This document shows positions 38,744 to 50,103 of a stretch of 64,000 bases of DNA, piece after piece (the first letter of the stretch is position 1; each line of letters opens with the position of its first letter). Made by a program: the position numbers and the translations under genes. The notes beneath the pieces were generated by a model. It saw only the letters and a program-made list of their open reading frames with translations, was not told the DNA's origin and did no database searches. The DNA is from Plasmodium relictum (lineage: Eukaryota > Apicomplexa > Aconoidasida > Haemosporida > Plasmodiidae), in assembly GCF_900005765.1 (NCBI RefSeq), contig NC_041682.1:251636-315635 (forward strand). Direction: 5' to 3'.

Positions 38744-39555
38744 ATGAAAAAAAGTAAATTTCTTTTAAAAAGATATTTTAGTAGTTTTGATGTTTTTGAT
38801 AAAATTAAATATACTAATTTACACAAAAATGTAGTAACATATAATTTTCTTTTAAAAAAATATTTTAGTAATTTTGATGTTTTTGATAAAATCAAAGATT
38901 CTAATAATTCAAATAAGGATGAAGCAACAAATGAATTAAAAAGAAAACCTTCTAAGAAAGTTCTAAAGCTTGTTGATGAAATCTTAAATTTAACATTAAT
39001 TGAAGCCGCTGATTTATGTGATTTATGCCAAGAGAAATTAGAAGGAAGCAAAAATTTTAATAATTCTTTTTTTATGAATAGAAATCCATTTCCTCATCCA
39101 TCTCACTTTTTTAGTGCAGGCAATTTATCTCCATTAAATCAAACTAATATAAATAATAATATTGCAAATAAAAATGATATAAATTCCAATAGTACAGAAG
39201 AAAAAAAATCCAAAACAGAAAAACAAAATGAAGAGAAAAAAATTACAAAAAGCACCTACAATGTTAAACTAGAAAAATTTGATGTTAAAAATAAAATTAA
39301 TACTATTAAAGAAATTAGAAAATTAACAAATGTTGGTTTAAAAGAAGCTAAAGATATGGTGGAAAGCGCTCCTTTTTATATACAAAAAAGTAAAAATACT
39401 ATTTTTCATAAATTATCATTACTTATCTATTCCTTTTAATAATTATCGTTTATTTTTTTCATTTTAATTTTTTTTTTTCAGATGTACCTGTAGAAAAAGC
39501 CGATGAAATGAAAAAGAAGTTTGAAGAATTGGGTGCAACAATAATTTTAGAATAA
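38744..39555 (+). CDS. Organellar ribosomal protein L7/L12 (bL12)
   Basis: Stalk protein of a bacterial-type large ribosomal subunit, which recruits elongation factors. Two exons, join(38744..39389, 39482..39555), give 239 residues; the junction ATACAAAAAA|GTAAAA..TTTCAG|ATGTACC restores the conserved C-terminal domain. That domain (TYNVKLEKFDVKNKINTIKEIRKLTNVGLKEAKDMVE-SAP, then EKADEMKKKFEELGATIILE) is clear. Residues ~62-95 form the N-terminal dimerisation helices and a Ser/Asn/Lys-rich hinge follows. Bacterial L7/L12 is about 120 residues. There is no signal peptide, and the basic/aromatic start suggests mitochondrial import, though apicoplast cannot be excluded. The presequence region contains a 17-residue segment repeated after 29 residues, described as a finding. 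Confidence 0.9.
38759..38896 (+). repeat. Tandem duplication in the L7/L12 presequence
   Basis: Two 51-bp copies at 38759-38809 and 38846-38896 (period 87 bp) differ at three positions. They encode FLLKRYFSSFDVFDKIK and FLLKKYFSNFDVFDKIK. Similarity continues weakly for another three codons after each copy. Confidence 0.95.
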
Positions 39556-40004
39556 AATTAAAAGTTTATTATTTAAAAAAAAATAAAAATTATAATATAT
39601 ATATATGTTTAAGAGATATTTTTTTAAAATATATAAAAAATTGTGATAAATAAGTAATAAAAATTTTATTAAAAATGAACATAAAAAAAAAAAAATATCG
39701 CATTAAAATTAAGTTATGTTTTTATAGTCAAAAATATATCTTTTATGATTTATAAAATTATAAATATATACTATTTATTCAAAAAAAAAAAATTTTTCTA
39801 TAATTAAAATATTGTATATATTTAGAATATAATTTATATAAATTAATTTATATATTTAAAAAATAATCTTTTATTTTTTTTATCTTTTTAAAACAATACA
39901 TCAAATTATTCTTATGTCTTTGTTTTAATTTTTATGTATATACATTTCTTTTTAAATTTATATATTTATTTTTTTTTTAATTTATTTTTTTTATTTTTGT
40001 CAAG
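39556..40004. other. Convergent intergenic region
   Basis: About 450 bp of A/T-rich sequence between the 3' ends of L7/L12 and the Asn-rich gene. I see only homopolymers and short (TA)n runs. Confidence 0.7.
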
Positions 40005-43000
40005 CTAACTTTTGCTTTCAGTATAACTTAAATGTTTTTTTTGTAAACAAGTTTTTTCGTCTTTTTTCGAATCTTCTATATCACTTAAATCTGATAATGA
40101 TGACACATTTGATAAGCTATCATATGAAATGTTTTTATTAATTAAATGAATATCCTTTGAAGTCTGATATAAATTGTCTTCTTTTATCATTTGTTCTTTG
40201 CTTCCCTTATTACTATTAATCTTATTATTATTATTATCATTATTATTATTATTATTATGACTATCATTATTATTATTATTAATGCTATTATGAGTATTAT
40301 AATTATTGTTTGCATTTTTTTTAAAATCTTTATATTTACTGGAATTAAAATAATTATTCATTATTTTTTTCTCATTTTTCATATATGAGGAAATTTCTTG
40401 ATTTTTATTCTGAAAATTGAAATAATGGTTATTTTTTTTAAAACTTTTTTTTTTCATTTTTAAATTGTTTTTATGATTAAAAAAATAATATGAATTAAAA
40501 TGGATATTAGTTTTATTATTGTATATATTTTTTTTATAACATATAAATGTATTCTCACTATTTTTTATATTTCCTTTATTTATAAACACATTTTTATTAT
40601 TAATTTTGGTATGAAATTGTTCATACTTTTTATTACTATTGTAATTACCTTGGATGTTGTTATAAGTGTTTTCATTTTCCTTTTTTTTAAAATCACAATT
40701 TACTTTTTTTTCATCACCAGTGATATCTTCACTTGATTCAGATGTATCTTCAATATCACTGATTTTTGTTAAATAAGTTAACTCATTTTTATTTTTTTCA
40801 TCAGTATATTCTTCACATGAGTTTTTGTTTTCTATTTTGTTTTCATTAAATACATTTTCCATACTTGCAAAGATATTGAAATTTTCAGCAGGATTTTTAT
40901 TTAAATCATCTTTTTTAATTTCATTTTGTTTAATTTCTTCATCATCTGTTTTTATTTCTTCATCACTTTTTTTCGTTTCACTTTCTTTTTTGTCTTCATC
41001 TTCAGTTGTCATCCACTCATGCACTATTAAATTATTAATTGTATTTTCTTCTTTTTTCTTTTTTTTCTTTTTTTTCCTATTTTTTTTGTTTTCTTCACTA
41101 TTTTTTAAACTTTTTTTTTTAATTTTTTTTACATTTACATTTTCTGCATTTACTTCTTTTTTTTTATTTAAATCAATATCTCCCATACTTTTTATATCCT
41201 CTTCGTTTTCTTCATTAATGTTTTTTTCTTTTAACTCCTCTTTTACTTCTTGTGTAAAATCAGTTTCATTTTCTTTTACAGTATTTATGTTTAAATCTTT
41301 ATTATCATTATTATTATTATTTATTAAAAAGTTCGTATTATTATTTTCTATTTCAGTTTCTTTTAAGTTATTATTAATTAAATTTTTATTAAATTTAGTT
41401 GTCTCTCTTTCTTTTCCTTTATCTGAGTAGTTCATACTATGATTTTTATTCTCTATATTTATGTGGTTTGATAAATTGTGATTCTCATTATTATCATTAA
41501 AAACACTACTTTTCAATTTATTAAAATCACTGTTATTTTTTGTATCTTCATCTTTACTGACATTATATTTATCATTAATTTTATATTCAGTATTTTTAAT
41601 AATTGAAATATATGCAATATTTTCATTATTATCCTTTCTTAATTCTTCTTTTGAAGATGAATTTATATCATTATCCAAATAACTATTATTATTTTTTTTA
41701 TAATCATCATCCATTCTATAGGTTTCATATTTATAAGATGTATCATAGTCATTTCTATAATATTTTACAAAAGGAAAATATTTCTCTAAATAATTTCTCA
41801 CTGCATCTTCACTTATAGTAGTAAAATTAAAATTATAAATATTTTTTAGTATTTCTTTGTGATTATTAATTATTTTTAATACATAAAAAAATTTGTTAAT
41901 TAAAACATTTATTTCTGCATGGCAATTAACAGAATTTTTCGTATTAAAATTATTCAATTTAATTTTTAAAAAACTCAATATGTTTTTAATACATTTCGAA
42001 TCTGAATTATCATAATATATTTCTTTTTTAACTTCCTTATTATTCTCCATCGTTTCATTTCCTATATCTTCTAATTCTGGTTTGATTTTATTTAATTCTT
42101 CTACTGGCATATTCAAATATTTTTGTGATTGATTTTTATTACTTAAGTCGTTAAATGATTCTAAATTATTTTTTCTTTTTCTTCCTTTTCTTTTAACCTC
42201 TTTAAAATCATTTCTTATCTCCTTAATAGATGTTTTGCATTCATATGTGTCGTTTAATTTTTTTTTCTTTCTTCCTGGATTTTCATTCTTTATATATATT
42301 TTCTCTTGATTTTCATTATACAATTTTTCATAATTATTTGCATTCTCTATTTTTATTTTATTTGTTTGATTTACATTTATTTCATTTTTGTTATTTATAT
42401 TTAATTCATTATTACTATTTATATATACTTCATTTTTATTGTTTATAATTATTTCATTTGGATTATTAACATATATTTCATTCTGTCCATTTAGATTTAT
42501 TTCATTTTTATTATTGAAATTGATTAAATCTTGCTTATTATTAAATTTATTTTCATTTTTATTAGTATGCATATTATGAACATTTTTTTTATCTACAGAT
42601 GATTTCTTTTTTAAATATGAAGAACTAACGTTCATTAAAAAATTAGTATATGATTTGTTTATATTTTCACTAATATTTTTATCTAAGGAGTATTTATTAT
42701 TTCGTAAAATCATTTCAATTATATCTTTGTTCAATATAATGTTATTAGAATTATCACATTTATTTTTTAATGCATTATTATCATAATTAGATTTAAGATT
42801 TTCATTATTTTTTGCATAATTGTATAAATTTAAATTAATTAATTCATTAGAATTAATCGATTTTCTTTCATTAGTATTATTCGAAGTAAATGAATTTATA
42901 TTAGAATCAAAAAAATAAGAGTTATTATCATTATTAACTAAATTAACATGATTAATATTTGCATTTTTTAAATAATTTGTTTTTGTTTTTTTATTTATCA

Positions 43001-45393
43001 TTACATTATTTATATAAGTATTATCTTTTTTTTTACAATCTACATTTAAATTATCATTGCTAATATTCCCGTTCATTTTATCCGTTATATTCATATATCC
43101 ATTATACATATTATTCATGCTATCATAATTATTTTCACTAACTTTACTCATATAATTATTATTTGCATAATATTTATTATTATTTATTTCTTCATTTTTA
43201 ATAGGTGTATTCCTTATTTCACCGTTAATTATATTACTATTAGCTTCTTGTCCATTTATTACTTTTCCATTATTTAAGTTATTGTTATATTCTAAAATAT
43301 CACCACTTACATAAGGATTATTTATAATCATATTTATATTAGTTTTGAAATCTTTTCTATTTTTACTATAAATAGAATTGAACTCTCTTGAATTTACATT
43401 TGAATCTAAATAATTTTTATCATTAAACCTATTATGATTAAATGAAGATTCTTCAATATGATTATTTACAATATTTCTATGCATATCTTCTAATAAATTT
43501 TTTTTATAATCATTACTTTTATTCTCCATATAGTTATATGAATTATATCTATTATTATAATCTAATTCTTTTAATAAAGAATTGTTATCTTGAATTGCAT
43601 TTTTATTCTCATAATTTATATAATTATTTGAATTATAATTCATATTATCCATCATTATATTTGGTACATTATTTCTATTATTGTTCATATAATTATTATT
43701 TATGTTTTTATTTATATAATTATTATTCGGGTTTTTATTATCTAAAACATTGCAAAAATTATAATTTTGATTAATAAATTTATTATTAGATAAATAATCA
43801 TTTACATAATAATTCATATATTTATTATTAGAATTTAAAGAATTAAAATTATTAGGAAGCATAATATTTTTTTTATTATTAATATTATTCATAACTTGTA
43901 TATCATTTATTTTTTTTAAGGAATTTAAATTTATGATTTTATTTATATCACTTATATTATTTATTGTGTTCATATTGATATTATTCATGTTATTTAAACT
44001 GCTTATGTTATTTATATTCACAATACTATTAAAATCATTTATATTATTAAAATCACTCATATTATTTAAATTACAATAATTGTTTGCGTTTCTTATATGC
44101 TTAAAAGAAGTAAGATTATTTGCGATATTGTTATCTGTATTCTCTAAACTAAATGAGCTAGGATTTATACAATTTTTATTTCTATTTATACTATTGTTAT
44201 CATTGTTATTGATCATACTTTCATTTATTATCATTTTATTAAAATCATTAAAATTTTTTAAATTATTTACATATGAGTTAGGAATACAACCTATATTATG
44301 CATACCATTTGATTGGATAATATTATTAAAATTGTGTAAGTTATCTACTGCATTAAAAGTATTAGTTTTGTTTATATTTTCATTCATTTTATTTATATTA
44401 CTTAATTTTTTATTTATATTTGCATTATTTACATTTTCCATTCTTTTTAAAACATTCATGTTATTTAACGAATTTTGAAAATTACTAATATTACTTAAAT
44501 TGTTTATACCATTTAAGTTATTTATATTATTTAAATTACCTAAATTATTTAAACTATCTACGTTATTTAAATCATTTATATTATTGACGTTATTCAAGTT
44601 AGTTATACTGTTTAAATTATTTAAATCGTTTATATTATTTAAATAACTTAAATTATTTATTTCACTTATAGTATTTATACCATTTATATTATTTATATTA
44701 TTTAAGTTATCTACATTACTTATATTATTTAAATTGTTTGCATTATTTAAATGATTTGTATTATTTCTATTTTTTAAATTATTGAAATTACTTAAATGAT
44801 TTATATTATCATTTAAATTATTTAAAGGATGCATATTATGTAAACTTCTTAACTCATTTATATCACTTATATTTTTATTACTATTGTTAATTTTACGATT
44901 TTTTATATTATTTATATCAAAATATTCCTTGGATTTTTCATTATTTTGAAAATCATATGGGTTTTCTAAATTATTATTAAAGTTATTTTGAGACATTTTG
45001 TAATTTAAATCTTTTTATAAATGGATTGCAAATATATTTATTTTCGTTTGAAATATTTATATTATTTATTTGTAACAATTCATTAGAATTACCTAAAAGG
45101 AAACTTTTTTCTTTTGTTATATATTTTTTATTATTGAATTTCTCTTGATTTTGTTCATTAATGTTCTCAGAATTAATAAATTTAATTTTTTATTGATATT
45201 TTTAAGAGTATGGTTATTTTTTATATTAGGAAAATCCCCTGAGTTAATGTAATTATTAATTTTATAGTTTATATTCTTTTCTGTATTTGATATAATATCA
45301 TTACATGTTTTATCTGAATTGTTTACAAAAACATTTAAATTTGTGTTATTAATTGAAAACTGATTAAAATTTTCATTATTTTTCTTATTATTC

Positions 45394-45395
<2 letters not shown>
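40005..45395 (-). CDS. Giant Asn-rich protein, 5' part frameshifted twice
   Basis: The main uninterrupted frame is 40005-44996 (1663 residues, MSQNNFNNN...). Upstream coding-like sequence continues: 45395 to about 45190 in the same frame, then about 45190 to 45000 in another frame, so two single-base shifts cancel out (see findings). I do not recognise the product. Residues 1-450 are Asn-rich with hydrophobics every third position. Seven octapeptide repeats lie near residues 831-886 (42339-42506). Basic AT-hook-like stretches follow (NPGRKKKKL, KRKGRKRKN). A compact region near 985-1085 (ILSFLKIKLNNFN...EDAVRNYLEKYFPFVKYY) looks folded and conserved. The C-terminal third is Lys/Glu/Asp/Ser-rich disorder. 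Basic motifs hint at a nuclear protein, but this is inference. The start may be at 45395 or, if the upstream part is dead, at 44996. Confidence 0.8.
42339..42506 (-). repeat. Seven tandem 24-bp units encoding octapeptides
   Basis: The units read NEINLNGQ, NEIYVNNP, NEIIINNK, NEVYINSN, NELNINNK, NEINVNQT and NKIKIENA, exactly 168 bp. The consensus is N-E-[IVL]-x-[VIL]-N-x-x. Hydrophobic positions are kept while the others drift, so the array is not merely recent slippage. Confidence 0.9.
44430..44860 (-). repeat. Tripeptide-periodic [LIV]-N-N region
   Basis: About 140 residues near the start of the Asn-rich protein carry Leu, Ile, Val or Met at almost every third position separated by Asn, Asp or Ser, for example NLNNINNINGINTISEINNL. 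In DNA this is a degenerate 9-bp period. Confidence 0.85.
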
Positions 45396-45451
<56 letters not shown>

Positions 45452-46295
45452 AATGTATTTTTTCTTAATGATATAAAAAAAATAAAAAATTTATAAATTT
45501 ATTGCATTATTTTTTTTTATTTATTAATCTTTTTTTTTTTAAGATTAAACAAAATTTCAATCATTTATTAATGTTACAATGAAAAAAAAAATAAAAGAAA
45601 AGAAAAATAAGAAATTTGTAAAAAAAAATCATTTCAACTTAAATGCATTCACAAAAAAAAAAAAAAAAAATAATAAATTGGAAAATTAAAATATGTATAT
45701 TAATAGATACTTGATATATTAAATATATTTTCTATTTTAACTTTATTTTTAGAAAATAGTAAGAAGATTTATATTATTTCATTACTTTCTTTTTTTATAT
45801 TTATTTTATTATTTTTTTTTTTTTTTCATAATACAAAAAACTTTATTTTAAAATTAACAAAAATGTTGTTATTTAAGATGCATTAAATTTTTTACACAAA
45901 AAAAAAATATATGTATAGAAAAATAAAAGTTTGGAAATTAAATATTTTATTAATCAAAATTTTTGTTCATTTTCAACTATAAATATAATATTTTATTCTT
46001 TTATTTTTATTTTCAACAAACAAAAAAGGAAGATTTTTTTTAATTTTTTTATAATAATACATGTCACTTTATTATTATTTTTTTTTTTTTCTAAACATTA
46101 AAAATTTTACTTTAAAATTAACAAAGAAGTTGCTATTTAAGATGCATAAAATTTTTATACAAAAAAAAAAAAAAAAGAAAAAAATTTAAGTAATCAGAAA
46201 AAAAATAGAGGATTTTAAATATATATAAAAAATAAATTTTAGTATTTATTAAATTTTTTTTTTTTTTTGTAAAAAAAAAATTGCACTAAATTTTT
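45396..46295. other. Intergenic region with (AT)n and a direct repeat
   Basis: About 900 bp upstream of the Asn-rich gene and downstream of the transporter gene. It begins with an AT dinucleotide run (45396-45448) that touches the putative start codon, and holds the direct repeat at 45847 and 46111. No gene is visible. Confidence 0.7.
45847..46172. repeat. Imperfect direct repeat of about 60 bp
   Basis: Copies at about 45847-45909 and 46111-46172 share TTTAAAATTAACAAA, a variable centre, TATTTAAGATGCAT and an A-rich end, with only a few mismatches. Poly-T plus similar sequence also precedes both, so the duplicated unit may be over 100 bp. Confidence 0.8.
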
Positions 46296-47599
46296 TTATC
46301 TGATTTTCTTCTTTTTTGTATATTCGCTAGAACATGTATATACAAAAGAACCTACTGTAGTTAGAATTATTCCTATTATTGTATTTAAATTAAAATTTTC
46401 AGAATAATAAAATTTACTTAGAAATGTCTGGACAGTTGATTTAATGTTTCCAAACATATTAAAAACAACATTATCTGTATAGTAAATACACAAAAAAGAA
46501 GAGAATGTTACACAAATCGAAGATAAACCTAAAAATTAAAAAAAATATGTAACATTAGAAGAAATGTTATATTTGCGTTTCTTATTTTTATTTTATTATT
46601 ATTATTTTTTTTTTTTTTACAAGATAAAAATAGAAAAAATGAAATTCTATAATTCAACTTAAATATAGCAAATATATCTTTCGTTATAGACAGATAAATA
46701 AATAAGATAATAGAAGAATAAATTAAATTATAATGTAACAAAATCATTTTATCTTTATATATTATTAATTTTTTCTTCAACAAATTTAAGTGAATTGCTT
46801 GAATTATAGAAACTATCAAGCCTGCAAAAAAAAAAAAAAAAATTATCTAATATAAATACATAACTAATTTATTAATTAAATACTTTTATAAAGATCTAAT
46901 TTATATTTAAATACAAATTTAAATAAATAGATATTTATTCAAGTTTATTTACACAAAAAACATATTCTATTAATTTATTTTTATAATTGGTATCATTTTC
47001 ATAGAAATAATTCATATATTTCTTTTTTAAATCATATATTTAATTATATGCATGTCTTATATATATATATATATATATTTTTATGCATGTATATTTTTTA
47101 ACAAACCATATAATATTGACTTATAATTAGTGTTAACTGCATCAATTGAAAAAATGAAAAATCCAATTGAAACTATTATGCATGAAAGTGTCATTAAGCA
47201 ATTAAATTTGATTTGTTTAAAAAAAAAATATGAAAAAAAAAAATTTAAAGGTAATGTCATTGATCTAGCTAATTGATAAGTCGATATGTTGGTATATTTT
47301 AAGCAAATATTCCCAAATATTAACGTAAAATTAAATGATATTATCAATTGCCACATATGTTTTATTTCGTCATATAAGGAAAAGAAATAATCTTGAAAGT
47401 TATTTTTGTTATGAAATTTGTTAAGGTAATTTCTGAATAAAAATAAAAAAGTTAAACAAGATATATGTTGTAAGAATATTAGTAAAATTGTATCCAAGAC
47501 ATTCTCCATTAATACATATTTATTTGCAAAAACTGAGGTTATTGATGAGACTAAATACATAGCTATTGACAAAATCATTCTTAAACGTACTTCCTTCAT
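46296..47599 (-). CDS. Drug/metabolite (nucleotide-sugar-type) transporter
   Basis: Three exons, complement(join(46296..46528, 46621..46821, 47107..47599)), give 308 residues; junction phases agree (TATG|GTTTGT..TGCAG|GCTTG and TCTT|GTAAAA..TTTTAG|GTTTA). The protein is almost all hydrophobic, with about ten spans, as expected for the DMT superfamily. NISTYQLARSMTLPLNFFFSY resembles the substrate-site helix of triose-phosphate/nucleotide-sugar transporters. The C-terminal GNIKSTVQTFLSKFYYSE...IGIILTTVGSFVYT matches the conserved G-N-x-K-x(3)-Q plus G-x(6)-G-S-x-x-Y-T of GDP-mannose/GDP-fucose carriers. A Lys-rich tail (KKKKIR) may serve as a Golgi/ER retrieval signal. From memory, the P. falciparum gene at this position is annotated as a GDP-sugar:GMP antiporter; substrate cannot be read from sequence. 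Confidence 0.85.
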
Positions 47600-48383
47600 T
47601 TTTCTTAGAAATTTAATAAAAAATTACTATCTTTTTTTAAGAACCTTTTTTTCTTTACAAATCATTTAATGTCTCTTTATTTTTTGTTTATAAAACTTTA
47701 TATTCCAGAAAATTTTTATTAAATTACTTTTCTATTTCATTCTTATATAATAAAAATAAAAAAACTAAAAAAAAGAAGAATATAAGAAAAAAAAGAAAAG
47801 GAAAAGGAAAAGGAAAAAGAGAAAGAAAAGGAGAAAGAAAAAGAAAAAGAAAAAAAATTTTCTAAAAATTTTTTTTACATAAAGATTTTTCTTTTTTTTT
47901 TTTTTATTTCCCTTATATATGGAACAAATATATAAATATAATCAATCATGAAAGAAAAAGCTACAAACGTTTATGTAAAAATAAATAAATTGAAATATTT
48001 GTGCATTTATTATGTAAAAGTACATTTATAAAAATTCATATATATTAGTAGTAATAAAGTACTATTACAAAATAAATATTAGTTTAGCATGTATTCAGTT
48101 TTTTTATATTAAAAATCATAGAAAAGCTTTCTTAAAAGTGTATTATACGTTTCATTATTCAAAATTTTTTTTATTTTTTCTCTTTTTAAATATTTATAAT
48201 CCATAAAATATAATCTTTTTCTTTTTAGTACTTAAGAAATTAAATAGAAGATAAATATTTAAAACTATATATGCTTAAGCGTTTTTATTTTAAAATTATT
48301 TTTATTGATTTTAATTTAAATGAACTTTTCTTTGAAAGAACTCTAACATCTATTTTTTCTAAAAAATGTCTTAATATAAAAAT
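47600..48383. promoter_or_regulatory. Divergent intergenic region with polypurine tract
   Basis: About 780 bp between oppositely transcribed genes. A strand-biased G/A stretch (47777-47857) built on AAAAGG and AAAGAG units stands out. A 27-codon ATG frame at 47948-48031 lies in the putative leader of the plus-strand gene and may be an upstream ORF. Confidence 0.55.
47777..47857 (+). repeat. Homopurine (A/G) tract
   Basis: About 80 bases are nearly all A and G on the + strand, with units such as AAAAGGAAAAGG and AAAGAAAAAG. Only a single T interrupts its left part. Confidence 0.85.
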
Positions 48384-49799
48384 ATGGTAAGATTTGTTCT
48401 TTTGTTGAAAAACACTTCTTTAATAATGACATTTTTTTTTTTTTTATTAATTCTTACTTATGAAATTTCTATATCTGTATTTTTAATTTATTTTTATATT
48501 ATTTTAAAATTATTCTTCATATATTATTTTTTTTTTTTTTTTTTTTTAGCTAAAAAACATATTTAGACTGAATTCTCTTAAAAGAAGAATTTCTAGTACA
48601 AAATGTTCATTTAATATAAATAAATTGTAAATAAGAAATATATGAAACATATCATTATCCTTTTTTATTATATTTCTTTATTTGATACATATCTATATAT
48701 AAATTTTTTTTTTAGAATCATTTATAATGATGATGATTATTTAGTGATTAACAAAAATGATGGTATATCTACCTTTGGAAAAGCGAAAAATAAAGAAAGT
48801 ATAATAAAAAATTTACATTTATTAAATGTAGAAAATATAGAAAATGCTAATATAGTATATAAATTACACAACGCAATATCAGGCTGTATTTTAATATGTA
48901 AAAATAAATTTCTTAAAACTCATTATTATGAAAATATATTTATAACTTTGGTATATGGAAAAGTAGAAAAAAAAAATAATGGAGAAATAAAATTATACTT
49001 AAAGTACTTACCTAATTCCAATATTATGATCCCATCAAATAATTATGAATATATTAATGACCTAAAGGTGTTAAAATATGATATTATTAGTAATAACATT
49101 TCGTATAATAAACACAATTTCACTCTTTTAAAAATATTTATAAATGCCAATAATTGTAAATATATAAAACCATTATTATTTTACTCCTTATATACATGCG
49201 TAGTGGGAGATAATGAATATATCAATGTACATAAAAAATTAAAAAAAGAATTTTTTTTTTTTCAAGATATAAAAAATATAAAAAATAGTAAAAAATTTTT
49301 ACTAAACAAATTAAACGACCAAAATAGGAATTCAGAAAACCAAGAATTAAAATTACATCTTTACTGTTTTAATGTTACTTTTCAATCTAATTGTAATAAA
49401 ATTATATCTGTTAATTGCTCATTACCTTTGCATATTAAAGAAACATTAAGTTTGCTAGGTGCTTCTAATTTAATTAAAAAATTAGATAAAGAAAAAAAAA
49501 GTCAAAAAGATATTTTTACAAATAAATTAGATGACGAAAAAATAAACAATAAAATATTTAAAGACGAAGTATTTTTACAAAATAGTAATGAATTTGATAA
49601 AGAAAATACAAACTTTTATGATTCATTAGAAGACGATGATGATTTACAAAAGGAAAATGATGAGTTATTAAACGAAATATATAAAGAAAAGGATCAGAAA
49701 AAAAAAGAAAAACAAAAAATAAAAAGAGGGGTATTAGCTAAAGATGTTAATAAGCTAACAAATTCTGATGCACCTATTTTCTTCACTGATGTTGAATGA
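48384..49799 (+). CDS. Degenerate RluA-type pseudouridine-synthase-like protein, mitochondrial
   Basis: Three coding exons, join(48384..48386, 48550..48626, 48716..49799), give 387 residues. The first coding exon is only ATG, followed by a GTAAGA donor; phases fit. The resulting N-terminus MLKNIFRLNSLKRRISSTKC is a classic mitochondrial presequence (basic, Ser/Leu-rich, no acidic residue). IIYNDDDYLVINKNDGISTFG then matches the RluA opening strand (Y-x-D-x-x-L-[LV]-V-x-K-P-x-G). The catalytic motif H-R-L-D-x-x-T-S-G is replaced by YKLHNAISG, so the catalytic Asp is His. The G-R-x-H-Q-I-R block is also lost (ANNCKYIKPLLFYSLY), while the trailing GDNEY is kept. It is probably not an active synthase; an RNA-binding or mitoribosome role is inference. 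The last ~110 residues are Lys/Glu/Asp-rich. Confidence 0.78.
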
Positions 49800-50103
49800 A
49801 CTTAAAGGGAAATTTATACTTTCTCATTTTATTTGATATAAAATTTTGTTAATTTTTTTTTAATTTTTTTTTTTTATTGACTATATTTTTATAAATTTAT
49901 TTTAAAATTATTATTATTTCTTAGGTATAATTAAAGATTTTTAATCTATGGATTTTTTTTCTTTTTTTTTGGGAATCATTTGGTTTCATAAAAAAAAAAA
50001 AAAGAAAAAAAATTGAACTACTTATATATAGTAGTTCTCTGATGTTTTTATAGTCTTTTAACCTTTACAAATCACTAAATCATTTTTATCTATCTTTAAT
50101 TTT
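49800..50103. other. Convergent intergenic region
   Basis: About 300 bp between convergent 3' ends. It contains poly-T and poly-A stretches and nothing else that I can support. Confidence 0.7.

Noticed and set aside
38716-39051. 111-codon minus-strand frame opposite L7/L12
   Set aside because: It is antisense to the L7/L12 exon; its apparent internal repeat is the complement of the presequence duplication.
40825-41430. 201-codon plus-strand frame opposite the Asn-rich gene
   Set aside because: It is the complement of Lys/Glu/Asp-rich codons, giving a Ser/Phe/Leu-rich shadow with no domain or start context.
47948-48031. 27-codon ORF in the leader of the RluA-like gene
   Set aside because: It could be an upstream ORF, but short ATG frames are frequent in Plasmodium leaders and nothing supports a product.
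48384-48566. 60-codon plus-strand frame starting at the RluA-like ATG
   Set aside because: Only its ATG is used; the remainder is the first intron, shown by the GTAAGA donor and the in-phase downstream exon.
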